Translations under genes and position numbers: made by a program | Assembly (NCBI GenBank): GCA_002484335.1 | Contig: DLJQ01000018.1 | Location: 155,751-219,750 of the forward strand | DNA: 64,000 nucleotides | Direction of reading: 5' to 3' | Source: Flavobacteriales bacterium UBA7612 | GTDB taxonomy: Bacteria > Bacteroidota > Bacteroidia > Flavobacteriales > Weeksellaceae | Part shown: positions 32,729-41,927 of the stretch, one piece after another | Numbering within the stretch: position 1 is the first letter of the stretch | Layout of the letters: every line of letters begins with the position of its first letter | Notes under the pieces: model-generated | Told to the model about the DNA's origin: nothing | Seen by the model: the letters and a program-made list of their open reading frames with translations, nothing else | Databases searched by the model: none

Positions 32729-32803
32729 TATTTAACATAATAAATCTTATTAATATAATATTTCTTTGAAATATTATTATTATAATATATATTATGTTAA
32801 ATA
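32729..32803. repeat. Long A/T-rich stem-loop element
   Basis: Perfect 14-bp outer arms TATTTAACATAATA (32729-32742) and TATTATGTTAAATA (32790-32803) enclose an inner hairpin ATATTTC/GAAATAT and further A/T pairing. It lies between the convergent ffh and lipoprotein genes; both already have other terminators. Confidence 0.5.
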
Positions 32804-32825
32804 GATGTTTTTTTATTAATACATC
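32803..32825 (-). terminator. Possible terminator of the lipoprotein gene
   Basis: AGATGT and ACATCT around a T-rich loop, 21 bases after the lipoprotein stop; on the minus strand the loop is A-rich and the following bases are ATTT, so it is a weak call. Confidence 0.4.
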
Positions 32826-32846
32826 TAATAACTTCTCCAATTTTCA

Positions 32847-34016
32847 TTAAAATATATTTTTAATTTCTCTTTTCAATTTTAGTTTTAGGTCTTGTCCACA
32901 ATCAAAAATCATTTGTTCGTTTGAAGGAAATGGAATAACTCTATTATCTAACATTTTTAAATAATCTTTATCTAGAGCTCTTTTATCACCAGTATAATTT
33001 CCAACGTAGTTTGAAAACACAAAATTACTTGACAATTCCTTAGAAATTACTTGTTCATCTTTATTATTATTGATTAAATAATATCTTGCTAAAATTATAG
33101 CTTCTTTAACTCTATATATTTCTTCAAATTTACTTTTCACGGTTATATATTTATCAACCATTATAACTTTACCATTCTCATCTTTTACTTTTTCTCCATT
33201 TTTAATTAATTCTGTTTGTCCATCAACAATTTCTTTTTCAAATTTATGTACTTCTACTTTTTCCTTTTCTGGAGAAACAAATACTCTTTCAAAACTTAGT
33301 TGAATTGTATAATCATATGCATAATTAGGATTCCTTGTATAAAATTCAGCCCACTGCTTATCTAATCCATAAGAATTAAAATTTAATAAATCTCTTTCGA
33401 GCATTATAGGGATAACGACATTTGTATTGTTTGATAATTGAACAAAAACCTTATATGTTCCTTGCTCTTTAGCAACATTTATTAAATTACGAGTATCCTT
33501 ATAATTAGGGTAAATTGATTCTAATTTTTTGAATCTATAATATGCATCTTGACCACCATTTTTATCATTCAAGGCAAGAAAAGATTGTCCTTCATTATAT
33601 AAAAAATCAGCATATTTTTCTTGAATTTCTTTAAATGCAAGAGAATAATCTTTTAAATTAAAATTAATTCTTTTCCCATTTATAGATTTTCCATCTATAC
33701 CTACAATACATTTTTGACGATCTTGTAAGTTATTAATAAGAATATAGGCCTCCTCATATTTAGAAGGATTGCTTAAATTCTGTATTTCTTTTAAACGTGC
33801 TTCATCAGCTTTTTGAGCTTTACTATATGAATCATATATAAGAGGTAAAAATTTAATTCCATTTTTTTCCGTAGGACTTTTTATGTATTTATTATAAGAT
33901 AAAGTAAATGCATTATGAAAATCTCCTGAAACTAAAGATGAGTTTGCATCTTTATAAGTACTACAATTCGTTAAAATAAAAAATATGAATGGCAGAAAGT
34001 AAAATTTTAATTTCAT
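32847..34016 (-). CDS. Hypothetical lipoprotein with TPR-like repeats
   Basis: A 389-residue predicted lipoprotein. The signal peptide ends in the lipobox FILTNC, with lipidated Cys at about residue 18. The N-terminal half is helical (SLVSGDFHNAFTLSYNKYI; EEAYILINNLQDRQKCIV), like tetratricopeptide repeats. The C-terminal half is strand-rich with charged turns. I do not recognise a named family. It is transcribed alone, divergent from the copper ATPase gene (120 bases between starts). Where it sits (inner or outer membrane) cannot be told from the sequence. Confidence 0.72.
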   Translation of the reverse strand: MKLKFYFLPFIFFILTNCSTYKDANSSLVSGDFHNAFTLSYNKYIKSPTEKNGIKFLPLIYDSYSKAQKADEARLKEIQNLSNPSKYEEAYILINNLQDRQKCIVGIDGKSINGKRINFNLKDYSLAFKEIQEKYADFLYNEGQSFLALNDKNGGQDAYYRFKKLESIYPNYKDTRNLINVAKEQGTYKVFVQLSNNTNVVIPIMLERDLLNFNSYGLDKQWAEFYTRNPNYAYDYTIQLSFERVFVSPEKEKVEVHKFEKEIVDGQTELIKNGEKVKDENGKVIMVDKYITVKSKFEEIYRVKEAIILARYYLINNNKDEQVISKELSSNFVFSNYVGNYTGDKRALDKDYLKMLDNRVIPFPSNEQMIFDCGQDLKLKLKREIKNIF

Positions 34017-34136
34017 TTAAGTTAAATAAATTTAATTGTTTTATTCAAATTGATTCTAAATATATAATATTATTATCAAATTATGTAAATGAATAACACA
34101 TATAATTTACGAAATTTGTTATAGAAAAATAACGAT

Positions 34137-36533
34137 ATGAATGATACTATAAATATTCCCATTTTAAATTTAGATTCAGAAGAACAAAATTTAAAGCTAG
34201 ATAAATTTTTATCTGAATTAGATTTGTTGGATAGTTATTCCATTCATCCAAATGAGATTTCTATTACAGCAAAAAAACTTCCTAAAGCTTCTTTAAAAGT
34301 TTATGAATTTTTAAAACAAAATAATTTTAAAATAAATTCTATAGAAAAATCATATCCTGTACTTAACATGACATGTGCTTCTTGTGCAAGTAGTTCTCAA
34401 GCAAACCTTAAAAGACAATATGGTGTTGTGAATGCTGATGTTAATTATGGTAATGGTATTGGAAAAATAGAGTTTATTCCTTCATTAACTAATCCAGAAA
34501 AGTTAAAAAATTCTCTTATTTCTGTTGGTTATGATTTGGTAATTGATGAATCAAAAAATCAAGATGCTGAATTAGAAGAATTGAAAGATAATCATTTAAA
34601 GCTCCTAAAAAGAAATGTAATTTATTCACTTATTTTTGGTATCCCACTTTTTATTATAGGAATGTTCTTTATGGATATGCCTTATGCAAATTATATTATG
34701 TGGGCTTTGTCCACTCCTATTCTATTTCTATTTGGTCAGCAATTTTATATCGGAGCGTGGAAACAATTAAAAAATAAGTCAGCTAATATGGATACACTTG
34801 TTGCTCTTAGCACGAGTGTTGCCTATTTATTTAGTGTGTTTAATACTTTATTTCCATCTTATTGGTATAGCAAAGGGTTACATCCACATCCTTATTTTGA
34901 GGCTGCAGGATTAATTATTGTTTTTATTTTGATTGGAAAATTAATGGAAGAGAATGCTAAAGGAAATACTTCCGAAGCTATAAAGAAATTAATTGGATTA
35001 CAACCAAAAACTGTTCAAATTATATCTGAAGGTAAACAAAAAGAAATTGCAATAGAAAATGTAAATATTGGAGATATTATATTGGCAAAAGCAGGAGAAA
35101 AAATAGCTGTAGATGGAATTATTGTAGATGGAAATTCATTTGTAAACGAAAGTTCTTTGACTGGTGAACCTATTCCTATTGAGAAAAAAATAGATTCTAA
35201 AGTTTTCTCTGGAACTGTTAATCAAAACTCTCCTATTCAATATAAAGCATTAAAAGTTGGAAATGAGACATTACTAGCTCAAATCATACAATCCGTTAAA
35301 AATGCACAAGGAAGTAAAGCTCCAGTACAAAAATTGGTCGATAAGATTGCAGGAGTATTCGTACCAACTGTAATTATAATTGCTTTACTAACTTTTATAA
35401 CTTGGATTGTACTTGGTCAAGAAAATTCTTTTACAATGGCACTATTATCTATGATAACAGTTCTTGTTATAGCTTGTCCTTGTGCTTTAGGTTTAGCGAC
35501 ACCTACAGCTATTATGGTTGGTATGGGTAAAGGTGCTGAACAAGGAATTTTAATTAAAAATGCAGAAAGTTTAGAATTAGCAAAAAAAATAAATACAATT
35601 ATTCTTGATAAAACAGGTACAATAACTGAGGGAAAACCAAAAGTACAAGAGATTGTTTGGTTTGATGAAAACCCATCTATCAATATACTTTATACAATAG
35701 AAAAAAATACGACGCATCCACTCGCAAATGCTATTGCAGATTATTTAGGAGAATATGATATTTTACCTGAATTAAAAATTGAAGAAATAGCAGGAAAAGG
35801 TTTGAAATGTAGTTATTTAAATAATGAATATTATATTGGTAAAATTAATTGGTTAGATGAATTAAATATTCCTAAATCTAAAGAATTTGATGAATCAGTA
35901 ACTAATTTTTTAAATGAAAATTATACCATTTCTTTTTTTGCAAGTAATGATAAAATTATAGGTTTAATTGGTATCTCTGATGAATTAAAAAGTAACTCAA
36001 TAGAAGCTATTCAAACTTTACACGAGCATAATATAGAAGTTTACATGGTTACAGGAGATAATGAATCTTCTGCAAAAGCAATTGGTGAAAAAGTAAAAAT
36101 AGATAAAATAGTTGCTAATGCTTTACCAACTGATAAAATGAATATTATTAAAGATTTACAACAGCAAGGTAAAATTGTTGCTATGGTTGGTGATGGAATT
36201 AATGATAGTGCAGCCTTAGCACAAGCAGATGTTTCTATTGCAATGGGGAATGGTTCAGATATTGCAATTGATGTAGCTCAAATTACACTAATTGGTGGAG
36301 ATTTAATAAAAGTAAATAAAGCAATCAATTTATCTACACAGACAGTAAAAACAATTCATCAAAATTTATTCTGGGCATTTATTTACAATGTTATTGGAAT
36401 ACCAATTGCAGCGGGTATCCTCTATCCTATTAATGGCTTTTTGTTAAATCCTATGTTAGCTGGTGCAGCAATGGCTTTAAGTAGTGTAAGTGTTGTTACT
36501 AATAGCTTGTTTTTAAAATATAAAAAGATTTAA
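34137..36533 (+). CDS. copA: Copper-transporting P1B-type ATPase
   Basis: Exports Cu+ from the cytosol at the inner membrane. 798 residues: an N-terminal HMA-like fold lacking CxxC (about 1-72), a true HMA with MTCASCAS (about 79-86), eight membrane helices, the actuator TGEP, the ion-binding CPC in ACPCALGLATPTA, the phosphorylation site DKTGTITEGKP, the HP of THPLANAI and GDGINDSAALAQAD. CPC with the Cu-type late helix NxxG/MxxS pattern (AMALSSVSVV) supports Cu+. A separate CopZ-like chaperone gene lies at 54156. It is convergent with rimO across a palindromic terminator. Confidence 0.93.
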   Translation: MNDTINIPILNLDSEEQNLKLDKFLSELDLLDSYSIHPNEISITAKKLPKASLKVYEFLKQNNFKINSIEKSYPVLNMTCASCASSSQANLKRQYGVVNADVNYGNGIGKIEFIPSLTNPEKLKNSLISVGYDLVIDESKNQDAELEELKDNHLKLLKRNVIYSLIFGIPLFIIGMFFMDMPYANYIMWALSTPILFLFGQQFYIGAWKQLKNKSANMDTLVALSTSVAYLFSVFNTLFPSYWYSKGLHPHPYFEAAGLIIVFILIGKLMEENAKGNTSEAIKKLIGLQPKTVQIISEGKQKEIAIENVNIGDIILAKAGEKIAVDGIIVDGNSFVNESSLTGEPIPIEKKIDSKVFSGTVNQNSPIQYKALKVGNETLLAQIIQSVKNAQGSKAPVQKLVDKIAGVFVPTVIIIALLTFITWIVLGQENSFTMALLSMITVLVIACPCALGLATPTAIMVGMGKGAEQGILIKNAESLELAKKINTIILDKTGTITEGKPKVQEIVWFDENPSINILYTIEKNTTHPLANAIADYLGEYDILPELKIEEIAGKGLKCSYLNNEYYIGKINWLDELNIPKSKEFDESVTNFLNENYTISFFASNDKIIGLIGISDELKSNSIEAIQTLHEHNIEVYMVTGDNESSAKAIGEKVKIDKIVANALPTDKMNIIKDLQQQGKIVAMVGDGINDSAALAQADVSIAMGNGSDIAIDVAQITLIGGDLIKVNKAINLSTQTVKTIHQNLFWAFIYNVIGIPIAAGILYPINGFLLNPMLAGAAMALSSVSVVTNSLFLKYKKI

Positions 36534-36555
36534 TTAGAAAACTATTTAATACAAA

Positions 36556-36588
36556 AAATGCCACTCAATTGAGTGGCATTTAATTTTT
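36556..36588. terminator. Bidirectional terminator between copA and rimO
   Basis: Perfect 26-base palindrome (36556-36581), arms AAATGCCACTCAA / TTGAGTGGCATTT; T- and A-rich flanks on both sides. Confidence 0.85.
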
Positions 36589-36601
36589 TATAATAATTTA
36601 A

Positions 36602-37906
36602 TTAATCTATTACTTTAGCAATTAAATCAAATTCATATGCTTCTGTAATCTCTACATTTACAAAATCACCAATAGGTAAATAAGTATCAATTGCAGAAAT
36701 TAAAACTTCATTATCAACATCAGGAGAATCATGCTCAGTACGACCTATAAAATTATCTCCTTCTTTTCTATCAATCATTACTTTAAATTGTTTACCAATT
36801 TTTTCTTGATTCAAATCGTAAGAAATCTGAGATTGAATTTCCATAATCTCTTCTACTCGTCTTTGCTTTACTTCTTCAGGAACATCATCTTCTAAATTGT
36901 AAGCATGTGTATTTTCTTCATGAGAATATGTAAAACATCCTAAACGATCAAATTTTTGTTCTTGTACCCAAGCTTTCATTTCTTGGAAATCTTCCTCAGT
37001 TTCACCAGGATAACCACAAATTAGCGTTGTACGAATAGTCATATTAGGAACTTTCTCTCTAAACTGAGCTAATAAAGCATCTGTTTTTTCGTGAGTAGTA
37101 CCACGACGCATTGATTTTAAAATTTTAGATGAAATATGTTGTAAAGGAATATCAATGTAATTACAAACCTTTGGTTCTTCTCTAATTACGTCTAATACAT
37201 CTTCTGGAAAACCAGAAGGAAAAGCATAATGTAAACGAATCCACTCTATACCTTCAACTTTTACTAACTCTTTTAATAAAGAAGCTAATTCACGTTTTTT
37301 ATATAAATCTAAACCATAATAGGTTAAATCTTGTGCAATTAAAATTAATTCTTTTGTCCCATTTTTGGCTAAGTTAGTTGCTTCTTTAACTAATTCTTCA
37401 ATAGGACGAGAAATATTCCCTCCTCTCATTAATGGAATAGCACAAAAAGAACATGGTCTATCACATCCTTCAGCTATTTTTAAATAAGCATAATGGCGTG
37501 GTGTTGTTGTTAAACGTTCTCCAACTAACTCATGTTTATAATCAGCACCCAATGCTTTTAATAATAAAGGTAGTTCTCTTGTACCAAAGTATTGATCAAC
37601 ATCAGGAATTTGTTCTATTAAATCTGGTTTATAGCGTTCCGATAAACATCCAGTAACAAATACTTTTTCCACTAAACCATCTTCTTTACGTTGAACATAA
37701 TCTAATATAGTATCTATACTTTCTTCTTTTGCATTATCAATGAAACCACAAGTATTAATCACAACAATATCTCCTGATTGTTCATGTACAACATCTTTAC
37801 CATTAGCTTTCAGTTGACCCATTAACACTTCAGAATCATATACGTTTTTAGAACAACCTAATGTAATAACATTAATTTTCTTTTTTCCTACCGATTTAGT
37901 ACGCAT
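36602..37906 (-). CDS. rimO: Ribosomal protein S12 methylthiotransferase RimO
   Basis: Radical-SAM enzyme adding a methylthio group to Asp of ribosomal protein S12. 434 residues: N-terminal UPF0004 domain with three cluster-binding Cys (LGCSKNVYDSEV, NTCGFI, TGCLSE), radical-SAM CxxxCxxC in GCDRPCSFCAIPLMRG, TIRTTLICGYPGETEEDF, and a C-terminal TRAM domain (about 370-434). RimO rather than MiaB is indicated by the AIPLMRG motif and the closing TRAM style. An exact -7 box lies 18 bases upstream. Confidence 0.93.
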   Translation of the reverse strand: MRTKSVGKKKINVITLGCSKNVYDSEVLMGQLKANGKDVVHEQSGDIVVINTCGFIDNAKEESIDTILDYVQRKEDGLVEKVFVTGCLSERYKPDLIEQIPDVDQYFGTRELPLLLKALGADYKHELVGERLTTTPRHYAYLKIAEGCDRPCSFCAIPLMRGGNISRPIEELVKEATNLAKNGTKELILIAQDLTYYGLDLYKKRELASLLKELVKVEGIEWIRLHYAFPSGFPEDVLDVIREEPKVCNYIDIPLQHISSKILKSMRRGTTHEKTDALLAQFREKVPNMTIRTTLICGYPGETEEDFQEMKAWVQEQKFDRLGCFTYSHEENTHAYNLEDDVPEEVKQRRVEEIMEIQSQISYDLNQEKIGKQFKVMIDRKEGDNFIGRTEHDSPDVDNEVLISAIDTYLPIGDFVNVEITEAYEFDLIAKVID

Positions 37907-37924
37907 TCCTTTAATTTAAGTTTG

Positions 37925-37932
37925 CAAAATTA
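37925..37932 (-). promoter_or_regulatory. -7 promoter box of rimO
   Basis: TAATTTTG on the minus strand, exact match, ending 18 bases before the rimO ATG. Confidence 0.5.
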
Positions 37933-38017
37933 CAAAATATCTGAGAGATATAATCTATTGTATTGTTTGGATTCATTATAAATAACTACTGTCTAACTTT
38001 ACTAGATGAAATAACTT

Positions 38018-38042
38018 TTTATTTAAAATTATTCTAAATAAA
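38018..38042. promoter_or_regulatory. Fur-like palindrome 1 upstream of the haem uptake operon
   Basis: Perfect 8-bp arms TTTATTTA and TAAATAAA around a 9-base centre that is itself nearly symmetric. It lies just upstream of the TTG -33 (38044-38046). Sites of this type (ATTTA...TAAAT) are what Fur-type iron repressors bind in Bacteroidota as I recall; not verified. Confidence 0.6.
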
Positions 38043-38043
38043 A

Positions 38044-38074
38044 TTGGACAAATGAATCTTTTTGTTAATATTTG
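38044..38074 (+). promoter_or_regulatory. Promoter of the haem uptake operon
   Basis: TTG (38044-38046), 20-base spacer, AATATTTG (38067-38074), one mismatch from the -7 consensus. Flanked by two Fur-like palindromes. Confidence 0.55.
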
Positions 38075-38077
38075 TAC

Positions 38078-38096
38078 TTTATTTAGACTTAATAAA
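38078..38096. promoter_or_regulatory. Fur-like palindrome 2 at the hmuT start
   Basis: TTTATT...AATAAA 19-base imperfect palindrome with a TAGACTT centre, ending one base before the hmuT ATG. The pair of sites around one promoter suggests cooperative iron-dependent repression. Confidence 0.5.
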
Positions 38097-38097
38097 A

Positions 38098-38967
38098 ATG
38101 AAAAAACTATTCATCACTTCGGCAATCTTAGCAATTCTTGTAAGTTGCAATAATAAAGAATCAGATAAACAAGCTGTTTCTGAAACCAAAACTGAAAATG
38201 CTATTTCAAATGAGAAAATCGTTTCATTGAATGGAGCTATAACTGAAACATTAGCAGATTTAGGATATGAAAATAATTTAGTTGGTGTAGATGTAACAAG
38301 TACTTATCCTACTTCTGTAAAGCAAAAAGCTAAGGACTTAGGACATGTACGTTCTTTATCTATTGAGTCTTTATTAGCTTTAAAACCTACTAAAGTTTTC
38401 GCTACAGATAAAGATATAACTCCAGAACAAATATCTCAATTAGAAAATGCTGGAATATCAGTCGAAATAATTAAACAAGATTATTCTATTGATGGAACAA
38501 AAAATTTAATAAAATCTGTTGCTACAACATTAAATAATACAAATTATGAATCATTAGATAATAAGATAGATAGTGATTTAAAAAATTTAAAATCAATTAG
38601 TACAAAACCTAAAGTATTATTTATATATGCTCGTGGAGCTGGAAACCTTATGGTAGCTGGAAAAAATACTCCAATGGAAAAAATAATTAGCATTGCTGGA
38701 GGTGAAAATGCAATTACTGAATTTGACGACTTTAAACCTCTTACTCCAGAAGCTGTAGTAAAAAGTAACCCAGATTATATTTTAATGTTCGACAGTGGTT
38801 TACAAAGTATTGGAGGTGTTGATGGTGTTTTAAAAATAGAAGGAATAGCTTCTACAAATGCCGGAAAAAATAAAAAAATAATAGCAATGGATGGACAATT
38901 GGTTTCTGGTTTTGGACCAAGAGTTGGTGAAGCTGCAATACAGTTAAACGAATTATTACAAAAATAA
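38098..38967 (+). CDS. hmuT: Haem ABC transporter substrate-binding lipoprotein
   Basis: Binds haem (or a siderophore) in the periplasm for the ABC importer. 289 residues from ATG 38098: signal peptide with lipobox ILVSCNN (Cys17), so it is a lipoprotein, as expected for a lipid-anchored binding protein in this lineage. The TroA/BtuF-type fold shows IVSLNGAITETLADLGYENNLVGVD and a late VKSNPDYILMFDSG. The earlier in-frame start at 38062 is rejected because it falls inside the promoter. Followed by the permease gene after 14 bases. Confidence 0.9.
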   Translation: MKKLFITSAILAILVSCNNKESDKQAVSETKTENAISNEKIVSLNGAITETLADLGYENNLVGVDVTSTYPTSVKQKAKDLGHVRSLSIESLLALKPTKVFATDKDITPEQISQLENAGISVEIIKQDYSIDGTKNLIKSVATTLNNTNYESLDNKIDSDLKNLKSISTKPKVLFIYARGAGNLMVAGKNTPMEKIISIAGGENAITEFDDFKPLTPEAVVKSNPDYILMFDSGLQSIGGVDGVLKIEGIASTNAGKNKKIIAMDGQLVSGFGPRVGEAAIQLNELLQK

Positions 38968-38981
38968 ATTCTAAAACAATA

Positions 38982-40013
38982 ATGTATCCGCAAATCAGAA
39001 TACATGTTTCTCTATTAACATTTTTTATTTTAATAGTAGCTATTATCGCTTTATTTTTAGGTGTTTACAAATTTAATGATTCAATTTTTTCAATTATTAT
39101 TAATGCATTTAAAAATAGGACAGCAATAGATTCTAGTGATTTTTATGTACTTTTCGAATTAAGATTACCTCGTATAATTATGGCTATTCTTGTTGGCTCT
39201 GGATTAGCTGTGGCAGGAACTTGTTTACAAGGAATTTTTAAAAACCCATTAGCATCACCAGATTTAATAGGAATAACATCAGGTAGTACTCTATTTGCAG
39301 CGATTACAATTGTATTAGGAGCATACATAAAGAATTTTGTCCCAGAAATTATCCATTTTTCATTACTTAGTTTAATGGCTTTTATAGGTGCTATGTGTTC
39401 AACAGTTTTTGTTTATAAAATTTCTTCACACCACAGTAAAACAAATGTTACAATATTATTATTGGCCGGCGTTGCAATTTCTGCTTTATGTGGATCTGCA
39501 ACGGGATTACTAACTTACCTATCGACAGAAGAAGAATTAAGAAACTTAACTTTTTGGACACTTGGAAGTATTGCAAGTGCAAACTGGGACAAAATTATAA
39601 TTCTTACCTTTATTATTATAATAAGTTTTTTCTTTTTAATAAGAAAAGGGAAAACTTTAAATGCAATGATGTTAGGAGAAAAAGAAGCTGAACATCTTGG
39701 AATTAATGTAGAAAAAACAAAAAGACAGATTATAGTTTTTTCGGCTTTATTAGTTGGAACAATTGTATCTTTTTGTGGAACAATTGGATTTGTAGGTCTT
39801 ATAGTTCCATATATTTTACGATTAGTTTTTAAATCAAACTATGTTATTATTTTACCACTGTCTGCCTTTTTAGGTGCTATTCTTGTAATTATAGCTGACA
39901 CAATAAGTAGAACATTAGTGGCTCCTTCTGAAATTCCAATTGGAATATTAACCTCATTAATGGGAGCTCCTGTATTTATATCAATATTAATGAATTATAA
40001 AAAATCATTGTGA
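38982..40013 (+). CDS. hmuU: FecCD-type haem ABC transporter permease
   Basis: Inner-membrane permease of 343 residues, about ten hydrophobic helices, FecCD/BtuC family. Recognisable: LRLPRIIMAILVGSGLAVAGTCLQGIFKNPLASPDLIGI and the late GFVGLIVPYILRL with the ATPase-coupling loop and IADTISRTL-like helix. It overlaps the next start (TGATG). With hmuT and the ATPase gene it forms a haem or siderophore importer. Haem specificity is inferred from the HmuS domain encoded downstream. Confidence 0.92.
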   Translation: MYPQIRIHVSLLTFFILIVAIIALFLGVYKFNDSIFSIIINAFKNRTAIDSSDFYVLFELRLPRIIMAILVGSGLAVAGTCLQGIFKNPLASPDLIGITSGSTLFAAITIVLGAYIKNFVPEIIHFSLLSLMAFIGAMCSTVFVYKISSHHSKTNVTILLLAGVAISALCGSATGLLTYLSTEEELRNLTFWTLGSIASANWDKIIILTFIIIISFFFLIRKGKTLNAMMLGEKEAEHLGINVEKTKRQIIVFSALLVGTIVSFCGTIGFVGLIVPYILRLVFKSNYVIILPLSAFLGAILVIIADTISRTLVAPSEIPIGILTSLMGAPVFISILMNYKKSL

Positions 40014-41836
40014 TGTTAAAGGCTGACAAAATAAATCTTGAGTATAAATCCTTTAAAATACTCAAAAATCTTTCATTTGAATCAGAATCAGGAAGGATGT
40101 TAGCTATTGTTGGACCAAATGGAGCAGGAAAATCATCATTATTAAGTTATATTGCTAATGAAATTAATCCTAAATATAATTTAATTAAACTAAAAAATAT
40201 TCAATTAAAAGATTGGGAAAAAGAAGAATTAACACAACATAAAGCAAAATTTTCTCAACATCAAGCGAATGATATTACACTTACAGTTGAAGAAATAGTT
40301 TTAATGGGTCGTTATCCATATTTTAATCATCAACCACAAAAAAATGATATTGAATCCATAGAGTATTGGATGAAAAAAACTAATATTCAACATTTAAAAT
40401 CAAGAGAATACAATCACTTATCTGGAGGAGAAAAACAAAGAGTTCATCTTGCACGTATTTTTTCTCAGTTAGATAATGAGAATAAGCATAAATTGATTCT
40501 ATTGGATGAACCTTTAAATAATTTAGATGTTTCTCATCAATTTAATCTTCTTGAAATATTAAAAGAATTTACATCAAAAGGAGATTTAGTAATTTTAGTA
40601 ATACATGATCTTAATTTAGCTTCACAATTTGCAGATGAAATTATCTTAATGAATAAAGGTGAAATTGTTGCTCAAAATTCACCAGAAATGATATTTAAAC
40701 AAGACATAATATCAGAAGTATATCAATTTCCTTGTACAATTTGTGAAAATCCTATAGATCATAAACCCTTAATTTTATTCGGCAAAAAAACAAAAATTAT
40801 GAATACTACAAAAGATTTAAAAAAATTATGGAATGATTTAAAAATAAATCAACCAAAAATAAGAATACGTAATGCAGCCAAAGAATTAGGTGTTAGTGAA
40901 ATGGAATTATTAGCAACTGATTTAAATGAGAATGTTACTAAACTTAAACCTGAATTTGCAGAAATATTACAAGACATAGAGTCGTTAGGAAAAGTTATGG
41001 CCTTAACTCGTAATAATGAATGTGTACATGAACGTAAAGGAATATATTTAAATCCTGATTTTTCATCACCTTATGCTCAATTATTTGTAGGAGAAGATAT
41101 TGATATGAGAATTTTTTTAAATCATTGGAAATCTGCTTTTTCTGTAATAGAAAAATCTGAACATGGAGAGCGTAAAAGTTTACAATTCTTTGGTAAAGAT
41201 GGAGAGGCTATTCATAAAATATATTTAATTCCTCAAAGTGATGATGTAGCTTTCAAATCTTTAGTTGAAAAGTATAAAGATGAAAACCAAACAGATATAC
41301 CTTTAATTGAAAAAGTAGAAACTATTATTAATGAAAAACCTGATAGTGAAATTGATGTAGAAGGATTTCATCAATCTTGGATTGACTTAAAGGATACACA
41401 TAATTTCTTTACAATGCTAAGAAAATTTGGAGTTTCAAGAACACAAGCACTTCGCTTAGCTCCTACTGATTATCATGCTAAAAAAATTGAAAAAGAATCA
41501 ATTGTAAAAATGCTAGAAAAAGCAGCTGATACTGAAACTCCTATTATGGTTTTTACTGGAAACAAAGGAAATATACAAATACATACAGGAAATATAAAAC
41601 GAACAATGTGGCATGAAAACTGGTTTAATATTCTTGACCCAGATTTTAATATGCATCTTGATATGAATGGAATTACTGAGTCTTGGATTGTTAGAAAACC
41701 TACTGAAGATGGAATTGTTACAGCTATAGAAGTTTTTAATGATAAAGGAGAAATTATTGTTCAATTCTTTGGTAAAAGAAAACCTGGAATTCCAGAACTA
41801 GAACAATGGAGAACTATTTGTGCTGAATTAAACTAA
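40013..41836 (+). CDS. hmuV-hmuS: Fused HmuV ATPase and HmuS/HemS haem-degrading factor
   Basis: One reading frame of 607 residues joins two proteins. Residues 1 to about 258 are the haem-import ATPase: Walker A GPNGAGKSS (about 36-44), signature LSGGEKQR (about 140), Walker B LILLDEP, and switch His in VIHDLNLA. From about 263 comes a full HemS/HmuS protein with its two-fold internal repeat (VMALTRNNECVHERKG; MLRKFGVSRTQALRLAP; WFNILDPDFNMHLD). The joint reads LFGKKTKIMNTTKDL, and the Met (ATG 40799) is where a separate hmuS would start. No stop lies between. Start ATG 40013 overlaps the hmuU stop. Either fusion by stop loss or internal re-initiation at 40799. Confidence 0.88.
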   Translation: MLKADKINLEYKSFKILKNLSFESESGRMLAIVGPNGAGKSSLLSYIANEINPKYNLIKLKNIQLKDWEKEELTQHKAKFSQHQANDITLTVEEIVLMGRYPYFNHQPQKNDIESIEYWMKKTNIQHLKSREYNHLSGGEKQRVHLARIFSQLDNENKHKLILLDEPLNNLDVSHQFNLLEILKEFTSKGDLVILVIHDLNLASQFADEIILMNKGEIVAQNSPEMIFKQDIISEVYQFPCTICENPIDHKPLILFGKKTKIMNTTKDLKKLWNDLKINQPKIRIRNAAKELGVSEMELLATDLNENVTKLKPEFAEILQDIESLGKVMALTRNNECVHERKGIYLNPDFSSPYAQLFVGEDIDMRIFLNHWKSAFSVIEKSEHGERKSLQFFGKDGEAIHKIYLIPQSDDVAFKSLVEKYKDENQTDIPLIEKVETIINEKPDSEIDVEGFHQSWIDLKDTHNFFTMLRKFGVSRTQALRLAPTDYHAKKIEKESIVKMLEKAADTETPIMVFTGNKGNIQIHTGNIKRTMWHENWFNILDPDFNMHLDMNGITESWIVRKPTEDGIVTAIEVFNDKGEIIVQFFGKRKPGIPELEQWRTICAELN

Positions 41837-41874
41837 TATCAATTATAACCTCATTTTTTTATACATTTTACAAC

Positions 41875-41908
41875 AAAAAAATCTTGGTCAAATGACCAAG
41901 ATTTTTTT
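41875..41908. terminator. Terminator of the haem operon and the anion permease gene
   Basis: AAAAAATCTTGGTCA (41875 onward, 41881-41890 core) with TGACCAAGATTTTTTT. It lies 38 bases after the haem operon and next to the 3' end of the converging permease gene. Confidence 0.85.
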
Positions 41909-41927
41909 ATTTATATAATTCTAATAA

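Noticed and set aside
40799..41836. Separate hmuS gene starting at ATG 40799
   Set aside because: No stop codon separates it from the ATPase frame in this sequence, so it is described as a fusion; internal initiation remains possible and is noted there.
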